This document shows positions 34,638-46,799 of a stretch of DNA of 64,000 bases, piece by piece. Source of the stretch: Leptodactylus fallax (Eukaryota > Chordata > Amphibia > Anura > Leptodactylidae); assembly GCA_947044405.1 (NCBI GenBank), contig CAMRHE010000021.1, positions 8,974,501-9,038,500 of the forward strand, written 5' to 3'. The position numbers were made by a program, and so were the translations under genes. The notes beneath the pieces were generated by a model, which ran no database searches, was not told where the DNA came from, and worked only from the letters and a program-made list of their open reading frames with translations. Position 1 is the stretch's first letter. Each line of letters opens with the position of its first letter.

Positions 34638-37600
34638 GATTGGCAGTCCCTGCCTATGACTGTATATCCAGAGGGTTGTACTTTTATGCACAGGGTGGTA
34701 GTATACCGATGTATGGCAGGCCAAACAAACTCATCCTGCGCATACCGAACAGGGGGAATACCAGCATTTGGCCTAGTGGTCCGTCTGAGGACCGGTGGTA
34801 TATTATGGGGTGCTGCAGCTATGGGCTGAGAAGGACCAGCGGATTCCGCACCAGAGGGGGCACAGGCCGGAGATACAGTAGTCACAGGTGGAACATCCCC
34901 AGGAGCAGAGATCGGCCAACAATCATCCTCCTCGTCGGAGGCCCATTCCGCACCTCCATTCTCTGACTGTGGGAGCTCATTCACATTGGCAGGCCCATCA
35001 TAATTTGTCCCTTCAGAATGACACAGGCGCAACATATTTCGGTGAAGTACTCGAACACAATCAGTTCCTTCTTTCTGGACCTGGTACACTGGCCCATTCG
35101 CATACTTGCGGCCAACAACACGATACGGCAAAGCCTCCCATCGGCTTTCCAATTTCCCCTGGGGTTTCTTGATATGAACTAACACCAGGTCGCCTGGTTG
35201 CAATGGTGCTTCTTGCACTGGGGTCTTATCAGGATGGGGATGTTCTTGCAGGCGCTACCGCACCAATCGATGAATCGTCTCAAGTCTCTGCCGGTGTGCC
35301 CGCACCCAAGAGGTTGGATCCCTCGGAGGGAACCCATCCACATCATCCAACTGTAATTCTCCTATACTTCGCCCAGACCGCCCAAAGAGAAGTGTATAAG
35401 GAGAGTACCCCGTTGTAGAATGGACCTGATTGTTATAGGCCCACACCATTTCAGACAAGAACTGAGGCCACTGTAACTTCTTGTCTTCCTCCAGAGTCCG
35501 CAGCATCTGTAGCAGAGTTCTGTTGAATCTTTCACAGGCCCCATTTCCCTGAGGGTGGTATGGAGTCGTGTGCGACTTCTTTATCCCGTAGATACGTTGA
35601 ACTTCTTTCGTTACGTGTCCCTCAAAGCAGGCGCCCTGGTCGGAGTGGATGCGTTGGGGGCACCCATATACTCGAATGAAATCTTGGCACAGAGCACGAG
35701 CTGCTGACTCAGCTGTCTGGTCCTTGGTGGCGGTTACCACCGCAAATTTGGTGAAGTGATCCACCATTACGAGGCAATACTGGTGTCCGCTATTGGATGG
35801 GCCCACCATTAGATAGTCTATCATGACAATTTCTAAAGGTTCCTGGGTCACGATGGTTTGCAGGGGAGCTCTCTGTTCTATTACCTTATGGATCTCACAA
35901 GTTCGACAGCTGCGGCATACTTCTTCGACCATTTGACAAAGACCAGGGCAGTAAATCAGTCGCTGTAACCAACAAAAGGTCTTCTCATGACCAAAATGTC
36001 CATTCTTATTATGAGCCTCAACTGCCAACGAGCGAACCAGTTCACTAGGCACCACAATTTGGTATCGAATGTCGATCTCAGAAGGTAAATAGACCTTTCG
36101 GCATAGCACTCCATTTTTCATCTCCAACTTTTCCCACTGACTCAGAACAGATAATATCTCACGTGTCAGTCGTTCTCTTTCCTCTCTACAGGGCTTCTGG
36201 CCTTTCTCAACACACTTGATCATCTGCGCCAGCCCCTCATGGGTCTGTTGTATCTATGCCCATTCCTGTCGTGAGGGACCAAAGAAAGGAGCCATTTCAG
36301 TCCCCTCCATCTCAAACTGATTAGCGGCGGCCAAGGCCTGTGAAAATCTGCTGAAGTCGGGCACCTCCACATGCTCCAACTCATGATCCACGTCTTCTGT
36401 GGGGGTCTGGGCAGTTACCCTAGAAAGTCCGTCAGCATTCTGGTTCTCTGTCTTGGACCGATACTTAATGCGGTAATTGAACTTAGACATTCGGGCTATC
36501 CACCTCTGCTCTAACGCCCCGAGCTTGGCATTTTCCAGGTGAGCTAGTGGGTTGTTGTCAGTCAGTACTAAAACTTCAGCACCGGTCAAATATTCAGAGA
36601 ATTTCTCGGTCATGGCCCATACCAGTGCCAACAGCTCCAACTTAAATGAACTATAATTCTCGGGGTTTCTTTCAGAATCTCTCAAAGACCGGCTGCCGTA
36701 CGCTATGACCCTCTCCTGGCCATCCTGAAGCTGGGAAAGCACTGCTCCAAGACCATACAGGCTTGCATCTGTATACAGCTGGAACGGCAAGTGGTAATCA
36801 GCATATGCCAAGATTGGGGCTGTTGTCAGTGCATCCTTCAATGCCTGGAAGGCTTGTTCCTGTTCAGGTCCCCACTTCATGGACCGGTTCTTTGGACCAC
36901 CGGATGTGCCTCGTAGGAGAGCATTAAGTGGTGCTGCTACCTTGGCGAAATCCTTAATAAACCGTCCATAGTAACTGGCTACTCCAAGGAACGCCCTCAC
37001 TTCTCGCAGGGTAGTCGGTATCGGCCAATCTTGAACAGCCGCTATCTTGTCTCTTGATGGTCTCACCCCTTCTCCTGATACGCGGTGACCCAAGTAATCA
37101 ATTTCAGATTGGAACAACCGACATTTACTGGGTTTCAATTTGAGCCCATGTTCCCGCAATCTTCGAAATACTTGCCCCAACTGGTGGAGATGGTCTTCAA
37201 AGGTCGCAGAATACACTATAATGTCATCCAAGTAGATGAGAGTGAACTCAAAGTTGAAGTCACCAAGACATTTCTCCATCAACCGCTGAAACGTTCCGGG
37301 TGCATTTGTCAACCCGAAGGGCATCCGATTAAATTCGTATAGTCCCATGGGCAAGATGAATGCCGTCTTCTCCTTGTCTTTTGTGGCCATCGGCACCTGC
37401 CAATACCCACTAGCCAGATCTAGTGAGGAGAAGTACCAGGCTCTCCCTAGCGCTGAGAGGGACTCCTCAATCCGTGGCAAGGCATAGGAATCTCGTACGG
37501 TGCAAGCGTTTAACTTCCGATAGTCTACGCAAAATCGGATGGACCCATCTTTTTTTCTTACTAACACCACAGGAGCCGCCCAGGGACTCTGGCTTTCTTG

Positions 37601-38796
37601 GATGATCCCACCCTGTAGCATCTTAGCTAACAGTTCTTTCACTTCCTGATACAACTGTGGAGGAATTTGTCGGTAGCGCTCTCTAATTGGAGGGGTGTCT
37701 CCTGTGGGAATCTCATGGTAGATCCCTGTGGTACATCCAAAATCTTCAGCATACCGTGCAAAGGCGGCTCGGTTCTCCCACAACAGCTCATCTACCTTCT
37801 GCACCCATTCCAGAGAACATGAACTTGCATCCATCTTCATCTGTTCTCGAATTGCACGGCCATTCCATTCAGAGGTGGGTTCCTCATCTTCTCCCATGGA
37901 CACAGTTACGGTCCACTCATCCCTTTCAGTCAGCTTCAGCTGCATTGGAGTTACTTTCCTTACTTCCTCCGGAGTCACATAGATGTTAGCCAGCTGCCTC
38001 CCTGGGGTCAGGTCCACACTCTGGTCCTGAGTGTTTACACATCGAAGTGGTACTCTTCCATTCCTAACTATTGCCAAGGAAAGGGCCACTAGCGGATCAA
38101 CACCTCCTTCGGCTGCCTGCAGTGGTTCTACCAACACAGCTATGCCCTCTAGTTTCCGACAGGTGCCTACGGGCATGGACACTATTGTCTCCCGACTGGG
38201 TGGCAGTGTAACTTTTGTATGCAAAGGAACTGAAATTCGAGCCAGAGGACGCTGTGCATCCGAACTTTTCTGTAAGCCACATGTCCGGATCAGCCGCTGG
38301 AAAGCCGTTTGAGTAGGCCGATGGGTGGTGGTTTCTTTCCAATAACCGTGACCTTTCTTTTCAAAGAGGATCTGATCTAATTCTTTTAACACATTCATCC
38401 CCAAAATGACAGGGACCTTTACTTCATGTGACTCCTGTACCACCACAATGCCTTTCCTACCTAGATCTTGGCCACATACCCGGACATTCATCCAGGCCAC
38501 TCCCACGATCGGAACTGGTAACTGGTTAGCTGCGACCACTCGTACGAATGTATGGGGATCATATTTCACATGTTGCTGGAAGTACCGTTCATAACAGTCT
38601 CTACTCAAGGTCGTTACTTGGGAATCCGTGTCAATCATCCCGGTAACCAGAATACCCTCCATTTCCACCTGTATGACAGGACTTGCAGCGATCAGGTCAT
38701 AATTAGGGCATTCTCCCCACATAGTCTCCTTGTCAGTCTCCCCTACTACACGCCCTACAGCAGCAGGGGACTTCAGTGTAACGGCGGTCTCTCATA
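34634..38796 (-). pseudogene. gypsy pol: protease, RT, RNase H, integrase
   Basis: One reading frame broken by two TAG codons. First segment (numbered from 38722): protease with the active-site triad altered to IDTDS at residues 30-34 (DTG expected); reverse transcriptase about 345-520 with SLDLASGYW at 433 and YLDD 497-500; RNase H about 640-770 with LYTDAS. TAG at 36254-36256 interrupts. The integrase segment (from 36223) has a zinc motif HX3H...CX2C and catalytic D136, D195, E231 (DD35E). A second TAG is at 35255-35257. The C-terminal integrase region follows, with HRNMLRLC. The frame overlaps the end of gag in the -1 frame, so pol was probably made by frameshifting. Upstream limit approximate. 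Confidence 0.93.
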
Positions 38797-39798
38797 AGTT
38801 TGTCGCTGCTCTGGACATCTAGCAGCAACGTGGCCCATCCGTCCACACTCCCAGCAGCGTATCTCCCGTCGTTCTGGCCATCTGTTTGGGCCCCTTCGGT
38901 AAGCCCCTTCGATTTCTCCTGAGCACTGCACTAAATGATTTGGACCCCTTCGGTAGGTCCTATCCTCATCCCTCCAGCGGGGTGGTGGGCGATTCTGATT
39001 TTCTGGGTATGGACGGCTCACCCTTTCACCTCCAGTTTTCTGGAAGTCTGCAATTTTCATAGAATGCTCATCACAACGGGTGTGCAAGTGTTCCATTTGC
39101 TCTTGCAGTTTCTGCATTACTGTGAGAATTTCTTTAACCGTCCCCTTTTCTACTGTCTCTTAGCCAGAACTAGCCCCCTGTGACAAAGTAACTCCAACTG
39201 TGGTCTGGGGCCTCGGGACCATACTATTGGCACGGAAGATGGCCTCTATCTGTACATCATGGAATTTAGCATCAGTCTCTCGTCGTATAAAATCCTGCAT
39301 AGTCACAGTTAAACTGCCGTCACGTATCCCCAGGACAAACTGGTCACGGAGAGTCCGATCAGGGTTACAGAAGGCTGGCGAGCCCCCTCTTTCCTTCCCT
39401 TGAATATCTCGGAGCAGTTCTTGTAGGGCATTTGCATATTGGGGAAGGCTTTCATTCTCCTGTTGTACCCTCTGGAAGAACCGAGCCTGCAGAGACCCCA
39501 GCAATGCAGTTTCTCCATAGATGGTTTCTAGAATCTGGACTACTTGCTCAAATGTCTGCCTTTGTTCAAATGGCCTCAGTATCACCGTGGTCTTAGCATC
39601 CCCTTGTAATGTCAATATTGCTAGCTCTACTAGTACTTCTGGTGCGGTCTGGTACATTCGCTGTATCATTCGTATCTGTTCCACCCACATACTCACTGAC
39701 ATATTATTGCCATCAAATTTAGCTAACTGACTCATTATAGCCCCTGCTGGCATTCTTCCTCCAGCACCATTCTCTCTAACGGGTGCGTCACCGTCCAT
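38773..39798 (-). pseudogene. gypsy gag, single in-frame stop
   Basis: The structural protein frame begins at ATG 39798 (MDGDAPVREN). The 34 codons upstream read through the primer site and LTR and are not counted. The capsid-like region is helical, with DQFVLGIRDGSL near its end. A TAA at 39160-39162 stops the frame. The same frame then continues to 38773 and encodes the zinc knuckle CWECGRMGHVAARC (CX2CX4HX4C) that binds the RNA genome. A simple C-to-T nonsense change explains the stop best. Programmed readthrough is possible but would need other copies to support it. Confidence 0.88.
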
Positions 39799-39807
39799 TC
39801 TGGTAAG

Positions 39808-39828
39808 CGGATCCTGCCGACTACGCCA
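39808..39828 (-). promoter_or_regulatory. primer binding site, tRNA-Ser
   Basis: Three bases inside the 5' LTR, the minus strand reads TGGCGTAGTCGGCAGGATCC. This is complementary to the 3' end of vertebrate serine tRNA (…GAATCCTGCCGACTACG plus CCA), with the first mismatch at about base 19. The tRNA match is from recalled tRNA-Ser sequence. Confidence 0.75.
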
Positions 39829-39831
39829 ATT

Positions 39832-40824
39832 TGTGAACCGAGAGCAAGGCAGGTGGTTTGGACTCCGCAACCAGAAATGAACGCACACGCGGTAGTTCAA
39901 GAAAAAAAAATATATTTACTATAAGTTAATAAAGGCTAGTTAAAGGTAAAATGACAGAGATAAAGACAAGCAAAATATACAATATAGCATGAACAATTTC
40001 AAGGCAAATTCTGCAATGGTTTCTATTTTTACTCTGTCCACTTTTGCAGTATGGACACTGAATGAACAATATACTCAAAACTATCCCTAACTGACCCTGA
40101 CTTCACATTTGGGTGCACCCCCTTTTCCCCAGTGGTCCAGGTGGACCGCTTACAGTCCGTAGAAGCGCGCGGTGGGGCCCAAAGTCGGTCCTTTCTTTTA
40201 TAGTGAAGCGTCCTCTCCTCACTGTTATCAGGATCTTGGGAGAAATGAAGTCCTCTTTAACAGGGAAACCCAATGAATGCAATGTAATCCAACAGCAGAT
40301 TCCACTCAGCACACTGACAGTCCTGCCAAATCCATACACTGAGCTGGAATGTAAGCCGGGATTTAGCAGTTACTGTCCAGTACGTCAACAGCACTGCGAG
40401 TCTCTATCTGTGGTATCCATATACACAGTCACAATGTCAGTCTCACTGATCAGCCACTGAGCACAGTTCCTTTCACGTGGACTCACTAGTCCTGTCGTCT
40501 CTTTACACTCTGTTTGTCTCTGGACCAAGATACAGCTTAGCTGTACAGAAAAATCTCCACACCAGTTCAACACAGCACAGACACCTGTCTTCTCTCTTGC
40601 CAAGATGGCTGCTGCTCTCTGTCTCGTCGCTTCCTGCTTCTCTGCTCACACTTTGTCTGCAGAACAGGCAGGCTGACATAAAAGGGGGGGGGGGGTCTCA
40701 CTCCAGCATCATGTCACAATTACAATGGCTGCTGTCTTAAAGGAACAGAATCACAGAAATACATTCAACATTAACAGTTTATACAGACAAATGAAGCTTA
40801 GGACAACATTGGCTGTCTCTTACA
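39832..40824 (-). repeat. gypsy 5' LTR
   Basis: 993 bp, near-identical to 33627-34619. Followed on the right by the AGGA target duplication. Confidence 0.95.
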
Positions 40825-40828
40825 AGGA

Positions 40829-42135
40829 AATCAGTTGTATCTGTTTAGAAGTAGCAGGCAGCATAAGCAGCAGTACATTAAATGGAACATTATGATACAG
40901 GGAGACGGTGGTAGCACTATTTGCAGGCATCAACCATTTGTGATTCATTTTGACAAAACTAATTTTTTCCACACTAGTGGTGGACAGTGTCATCCTTTTA
41001 GTTGTTAGAATGCCACCGGCAGCATTGAACACCCTCTTGGCCATTACGTTTGAGGGTGAACAAGATAAAACTTCTATAGCAAACTGGGCCAGCTCCTTCT
41101 ACTGCTCTAACCTATTGGCCCAGAATTCTGTAGGGTCAGAGTTATCTGCTGGAATATAGGTGCACTCTAGGTATGACTGTGCCTGCTGGTGCAGCTGCCA
41201 GGTTTCAGTTGCCTGTTGTCGCTGCTAGCTGAAAATTTCTGATTCATCATGTTCCAGATTTTTACTATGCTAGCAGTAGACTGTTTACAATGCTAGTGGC
41301 AGCATTGAACACCCTGTTGGACATGATGCTTGAGGCTGGACTAGATAAAACTCCCATGGCAAACTGGGCCAGCTCCTTCCACTGCTGTAACCTATTGTCT
41401 AGAATTACATGGGATAACAGTTATCTGCTGGAATATAGGTGCAATCTACGTACAAATTGAAAAATTGTGGTCCATCATGTTTCAAATACTGTACTAGGTG
41501 CTGATGCTGCTTTTATTTCTGACACTTGTAGCTGTGGCACTGGCAGAGGAAGTGGAGCGCTGACTGAGTGAGGTGGACTTGGAGAGGGCAGGGGTCACTT
41601 GGGGATGAATGTAACTGACAGTTGCAGTGGTCTTCTTATACACTTCAGTAAGTTGAGTATACAGCCTATTCTGATAATATTGATTTTTTTTTTTCTTTCC
41701 TTTTAGAAGCAGAGAAGAATTCCCTTATTTTGGCTTTATAGTGAGGGTTTAAGATCACAGCCATCCAGTACTCATCCCTTTGCTGATGTTAATAATATGC
41801 TGTGTAAGCAGTAGAGAGAGAATACAGCCTGTCATGCTTGCTAGCGTGTGCATGGATCAGGGGGCAAAATGGCGGAAGCCCTTGGATGCCGTGGTCATGT
41901 CTCTCTCTCTCTCTCTCCAGCATGGACAACTTTTATTCATGTGGAAGGATCTGCTAACAAGCAAAGACAAGCCTACCCAATCACATCACTAGAGAACATC
42001 ATGTGACAGTCTGATGTCACAAAGGTCCTTACTAAATATTCATTACCATGAAGCATCAGGAAATCTGGAATCGTGGCGAATTGAAGATTTCCTGAAATTC
42101 GGATAGAATTCCACTTCTGCAGAATCGATTTGCTC
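40829..42135 (-). pseudogene. decayed hAT transposon, copy 2
   Basis: Minus-strand readings give RVFNAAGGILTTKRMTLS near 40990-41040 and VEKISFVKMNHKWL near 40930. These are the C-terminal dimerisation domain of hAT transposases. Upstream at about 41700-41790 lies DEYWMAVILNPHYKAKI, the DPxYK region with Asp changed to Asn. A segment of about 250 bp of the C-terminal part is present twice (about 40985-41255 and 41262-41500). A terminus-like GAATCGATTTGCTCATCTCTA ends near 42135. Multiple stops. The gypsy 5' LTR lies directly beside its 3' part. Confidence 0.7.
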
Positions 42136-42289
42136 ATCTCTAGTGATGATGATAATGATAACCATGTGCAAGGTGTAGATATGGCCTGCCAAGTCTATTT
42201 TGCCAAATAATCCATTGATGACTTTTCATGTGAGTACGTAGAGATGTTGTTCATAAATTTGTTCCTGCAAGTTTCTGTTTGCAGATCTC

Positions 42290-42836
42290 GTACATTGCCA
42301 TGGATTTATCATTGCGCAATGTACAAAAAAATACCCCAGGCAATCCATTTAATCCCCAACTACAGCAGCTTCAAAACTGCCCTAAAATCACATCTGTATA
42401 GTCAGACTTATCACATGACCTGATCACAGTGTAGTGTGCGGAGGTGTAGAACAATAAAATTTTTTATCCTTCCTCCTGTGTTCCTCAGATCCTGTCCTCT
42501 CCATCTAGAAGTTACCCTGCACTCCTTACACTTAGTATCTGTTCATTCACAGATACCGGCTGGTGACAGGCTCATACAACTTCAGTTAAATAACCTTTTC
42601 TATTAAAAGATGACTGGACCATTGTAGCAAATAAGCCCTCTGACCTCATGTGTCCCCCTATCTCCTCATAGAATGTAAGCTCTTGCAAGCAGGGTCCTCA
42701 CTCCTATTGTTTGATATGTTTATTTCTTTGTCGCATTGTAATGTCTCATATTGTCTGTTCATGTGTCCTCTGATTTGTAAAGTGCTGCGGAATATGTTGG
42801 CGCTATATAAATAAAGTTATTATTATTAGTAGTAGT
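42290..42836 (+). mobile_element. L2/CR1-type LINE 3' end
   Basis: YSSFKTALKSHLYSQTY around 42363-42413 resembles the C-terminal end of L2/CR1 proteins (typically …FK..LKTHL). Then comes a 3' UTR with GAATGTAAGCTCTTGCAAGCAGGG, typical of L2 tails, and a TTGGCGCTATATAAATAAAG end followed by (TTA)n/(GTA)n repeats. A related tail is found at about 54945-55130. The rest of the LINE is absent. Confidence 0.6.
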
Positions 42837-43179
42837 AGTATTAATATTCTCCTGTGACTGAGATGAGTGAGCTAAGTAATCACCAGCTTCATTCTCAGGA
42901 AGTACAACAATCTTGTGGCTACTGGCAGTGCCACCAAAACCAGAAGTAGTGTTGCTGATGGCACCCACATTCTTATTGTTAGTACTTACATGCTTCCCGC
43001 CCCCTTTTGCCTGTGCCTGTTTTTTTCCAGTCATTTTTTTACTGCACCAGGATTAATTATAATAATAATTTTGCACAGGCTGAAATACTGTATACTAATA
43101 TACTGTATTGTATACTGTAATACTGTATACTGATTTTGAGCACTAAAAAAAAGTCTAAGAAGCAAATATTTTTTTCAGA
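42837..43179. other. no gene recognised
   Basis: A minus-strand open frame of 91 codons (42759-43034) partly covers this stretch, but it reads low-complexity residues through the (TTA)n tail and shows no domain. Confidence 0.4.
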
Positions 43180-43607
43180 TTAATGGGGTTGTCCAGGCAA
43201 AAATGGACAACCCTTTTAAAGTTTAAATAAGCTGGGGGCAGTAAAAAAAAAAATAAAAACAATCTATACTCACCTGTCCCCATTGCTCTGGTGTCCTCCC
43301 ATGTCATCTGCTCCTGGCGTTGTGCTGTAGCCGCTGATTGGCCTCAGCAGTCATGTGACTGCTGAGTTCAATTAGCGAAGGGCCTGAATGTCACTACTTG
43401 TGACATCACGGGTCCCCTTCACGTGGCTGCAGAGGACAATCACCGCTTCAGCAGAACGCCGGAAGAGACTCGGGAGAGCAAACAAACCGGGAGGTGAGAG
43501 TCGACAATGGAGCAACTGGGACAGGTGAGTATGTATTTTTTTTTTATATTTTTCACTGCCCCCAACTTATTTAAACTTTAAAAATTTAGTTTGGACAACC
43601 CCTTTAA
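43180..43607. mobile_element. TTAA-flanked MITE
   Basis: TTAA 43180-43183 then TGGGGTTGTCCAGGC. The right end GGACAACCCCT then TTAA 43604-43607 is the inverse. Inner blocks (AAGTTTAAATAAGCTGGGGGCAGT against its inverse) extend the pairing. GC-rich interior with no coding sequence. Confidence 0.8.
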
Positions 43608-45215
43608 CACTCCATCATCACTCTATGTATTGGTGAGCAACATTAAATAGCAAGAGGTGTTTTTTTTTTTTTTTTTTTTTTTTTTAGAGAAGCACAGGCA
43701 GTTAGACTGAGTATTGGGTGAACAAAAAAAAAACGCTTGAATAACGTATATTTTTTTTGGATTTGCGCAGGTATAATCAGCACTTTTCTGTTAGAACAGC
43801 ATTTTGTATCCATTTAATGAAAAAAAAATGTAAACTCTTGCCCAAAAAAACCCTTAACAAAACCTGCAGGTATGTTTATACACTCTTTATACAGCAGCAC
43901 AGATTTGCTCCCTCACTCCTACTGTATCTATGATTTCGATCACTAATCTGCCTGTACTTGCTTATATCTGACTAAATTCTCCTTGTATTCCTAACTATTG
44001 CTTACAATTGTAAGCTTTTCAGTACTGAATGTTCTGTATGATGCAGTCACCTCACGATGCATCATCACATCACATACAATGAAACACAGACCCTACACTA
44101 TCTAAACTATTTCTGTAATGAATCCAACTTATAGCACCTTATATAGTGTATATGACATCAGGACTGTAAGATATACACCTACCACTGTCTATTAGCTGAG
44201 AGGCTGTCAGCTGATGTCAGATGGTGCTAGACTGTCACACTGTGACACATATTTCCTGCTCAACACGTAGCAGCTACCATTTTTGTTTCTTCAAGGAGAA
44301 TTAGCATTTGTTTGGTTTTATTAAAGAACAATTTGGAATATTTGGATCAAACTTGATTCGTGATGAGTCGTTTCACCTCTAATAGAATGCATGTTTACTT
44401 CTCCAATCCGCTAAATCCACTCCTGGATCTAAGAAGATGAAAACTTTTGAATGATCCTGCACATTTTAATTCCCCCACTGTAAATACATATATTAAAAAA
44501 CAGAATAATGCACAATGTAATGTCCATTGAGGTTCATACAGTTGTATCTAATAAAGTTCATAAAATGTAGCTCCAAAAACAATTACATTTGAATAGCAAT
44601 GATAAATCTGTAAAAGTAGACAGAACAACACAGTCTGTGCTCTGTGTCTGGTAATAAGGTCACTGCCAGCAATGAGTACTTTCTGCATGCTTCAAAATAT
44701 TTACTTGGATCATTTAGAATTGACTTCAGGTCTGAGCAAGAACCAGTGTCACATAAATACTTTTATGATAATGGAATGTTTGAGCAGCTTTATAGAATAT
44801 TTTTTATTACTGGTAATATTGACTGTAATAATAACACCCTAATTCAACCAATGCTACATGTTGTTGACTATAGTGAGTAGTAAGACTATATTTCTTTCAG
44901 CCATAATACCTTGCTCTTGAAAGGTGTTTTGATGCCTAAGGACACTCAACATTTCAGGCATAGCATTGCTGGGCGTGTCTATTAAGCCTCAAATACACTC
45001 TGTACAAAATATTGCAGCCCTGAAACTTTGCGTTCAAACATCTTGTTAACAAAAGTAAATTACATTGCATTTCTTGTACAGTTATATAATTAAATATTAA
45101 AAGTTTGCTTTTTAGCTGTTTAACAGCACTAGTATTTAGGATTATATAAATTCCATATTTTACATTACTACACATTGTCAAAAAAAATAACCTTAAAGCT
45201 GTAATGTGTCTCATA
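43608..45215. other. no gene; poly-T run and a hAT-like terminus
   Basis: A run of about 25 T lies at 43660-43685. Near 44330-44385 the sequence GATTCGTGATGAGTCGTTTC resembles the frog hAT-type terminus near 18950. Nothing coding was recognised. Confidence 0.45.
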
Positions 45216-45217
45216 TA

Positions 45218-46797
45218 CAGTGGGGAAAAAAGTATTTAGTCACCCACCAATTGTGCAAGTTCTCCCACTTAAAAAGATGTGAGAGGCCTGTAATTGACAT
45301 CATAGGTAAACCTCAACTATGAGAGACAAAATGAGAAAACATATCTAGAATATCACATTGTCTGATTTTAAAAGAATTTATTTGCAAATTTTGGTGGAAA
45401 ATAAGTATTTGGTCACCTACAAACAAGCAAGATTTCTGGCTCTCACAGACCTGTAACTTCTTCTTTAAGAGGCTCCTCTGTCCTCCACTCATTACCTGTA
45501 GTAATGGCTCCTGTTTGACATTGTTATCAGTATAAAAGACACCTGTCCACATCCTCAAACAGTCACACTCCAAACTCCACTATGGTGAAAACCAAAGAGC
45601 TGTGGAAGGACACCAGAAACAAAATTGTAGACCTGCTTCAGGCTGGGAAGTCTGAATCTGCAATAGGCAAGCAGCTTGGTGTGAAGAAATCAAGTGTGGG
45701 AGCAATAATTAGAAAATGGAAGACATACAAGACCACTGATAATCTCCCTCGATCAGGGGTTCCACGCAAGATCTCACCCCGAGGGGTCAAAATGATCACA
45801 AGAACCACACGGGGGGACCTAGTGAATGACCTGCAGAAAGCTGGGACTAATGTAACAAAGGATACCGTCAGTAACACACTACGCCGCCAGGGACTCAGAT
45901 TCTGCAGTGCCAGACGTGTCCCCCTGCTTAAGCCAGTACATATCCAGGCCCGTCTGAAGTTTTCTAGAGAGCATTTGGATGTTCCAGAAGAGTATTGGGA
46001 GAACGTCATATGGTCAGATGAAACCAAAGTAGAACTGTTTGGTGGAAACACAACTCGTCGTGTTTGGAGGAGATTGAATGCTGAGTTGCATCCAAAGAAC
46101 ACCATACCTACTGTAAAGCATGGGGGTGGCAACATCATGCTTTGGGGCTGTTTCTCTGCAAAGGGACCAGAACGACTGATCCGTGTACATATAAGAATGA
46201 ATGGGGCCATGTATCGTGAGATTTTAAGTGCAAACCTCCTTCCATCAGCAAGGGCATTGAAGATGAAACGTGGCTGGGTCTTTCAGCATGACAATGATCC
46301 CAAACACACCTCCAGGGCAATGAAGGAGTGGCTTCGAAAGAAGCATTTCAAGGTCCTGGAGTGGCCTAGTCAGTCTCCAGATCTCAACCCCATAGAAAAC
46401 CTTTGGAGGGAGTTGAAAGTCTGTGTTGCCCAGCGACAGCCCCAAAGCATCACTGCTCTAGAGCAGATCTGCATGGAGGAATGGGCCAACATACCAGCAA
46501 CAGTGTGTGCCAACCTTGTGAAGACTTACAGAAAACGTTTGACCTCTGTCATTGCCAACAAAGGATATATAACAAAGTACTGAGATGAACTTTTGTTATT
46601 GACCAAATACTTATTTTCCACCATAATTTGCAAATAAATTCTTTAAAAATCAGACAATGTGATTTTCTGGATTTGTTTTCTCATTTTGTCTCTCATAGTT
46701 GAGGTCTACCTATGATGTCAATTACAGGCCTCCCTCATCTTTTTAAGTGGGAGAACTTGCACAATTGGTGGCTGGCTAAATACTTTTTTCCCCACTG
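45218..46797 (+). mobile_element. Tc1 family A element, copy 3
   Basis: 1580 bp between TA at 45216-45217 and TA at 46798-46799. Termini CAGTGGGGAAAAAAG and inverted CTTTTTTCCCCACTG. Terminal repeats of about 200 bp contain inner AAGTATTTGGTCA repeats (IR/DR layout as in other fish and frog Tc1 elements). Contains one uninterrupted transposase frame. Best preserved family A copy in the window. Confidence 0.96.
45582..46583 (+). CDS. Tc1 transposase, family A (open frame, short linker deletion)
   Basis: A 333-aa cut-and-paste transposase that binds the element's inverted repeats and inserts at TA. Residues 1-115 form the two helix-turn-helix units ([20 protein letters not shown]). The DDE domain has D146 (WSDET), D237 ([10 protein letters not shown]) and E272 (NPIENLW), spacing DD34E. 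The C-terminus is GYITKY. Compared with the copy at 29771, seven residues are missing after KMITRT. The 21-bp deletion lies between two copies of AGAAC and keeps the frame. It removes part of the linker between DNA-binding and catalytic domains, so activity is uncertain even though all catalytic residues are present. Flanked by its own terminal repeats. Confidence 0.94.
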   Translation: MVKTKELWKDTRNKIVDLLQAGKSESAIGKQLGVKKSSVGAIIRKWKTYKTTDNLPRSGVPRKISPRGVKMITRTTRGDLVNDLQKAGTNVTKDTVSNTLRRQGLRFCSARRVPLLKPVHIQARLKFSREHLDVPEEYWENVIWSDETKVELFGGNTTRRVWRRLNAELHPKNTIPTVKHGGGNIMLWGCFSAKGPERLIRVHIRMNGAMYREILSANLLPSARALKMKRGWVFQHDNDPKHTSRAMKEWLRKKHFKVLEWPSQSPDLNPIENLWRELKVCVAQRQPQSITALEQICMEEWANIPATVCANLVKTYRKRLTSVIANKGYITKY

Positions 46798-46799
46798 TA

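Larger units (their letters stand above)
33627..40824 (-). mobile_element. Ty3/gypsy LTR retrotransposon, complete but inactivated
   Basis: 7.2 kb on the minus strand with two 993-bp LTRs starting TG and ending CA on either strand, and a 4-bp target duplication AGGA (33623-33626 and 40825-40828). The internal order is primer site, gag with zinc knuckle, protease, reverse transcriptase, RNase H, integrase, polypurine tract, which is the Ty3/gypsy order. No envelope gene is present. The LTRs differ by about eleven substitutions and a few homopolymer indels by eye, so insertion is fairly recent. Three in-frame stops and a protease active-site change make this copy non-autonomous. Confidence 0.95.

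Noticed and set aside
34274..34966. Plus-strand open frame of 230 codons
   Set aside because: It is antisense to the gypsy LTR and pol end and shows no family signature.
39808..39828. A possible tRNA gene fragment
   Set aside because: Only the 3' end of tRNA-Ser is matched and it sits exactly at the primer position of a retroelement.
42759..43034. Minus-strand 91-codon open frame
   Set aside because: Asn/Thr-rich translation through a TTA-repeat tail; no homology I could defend.
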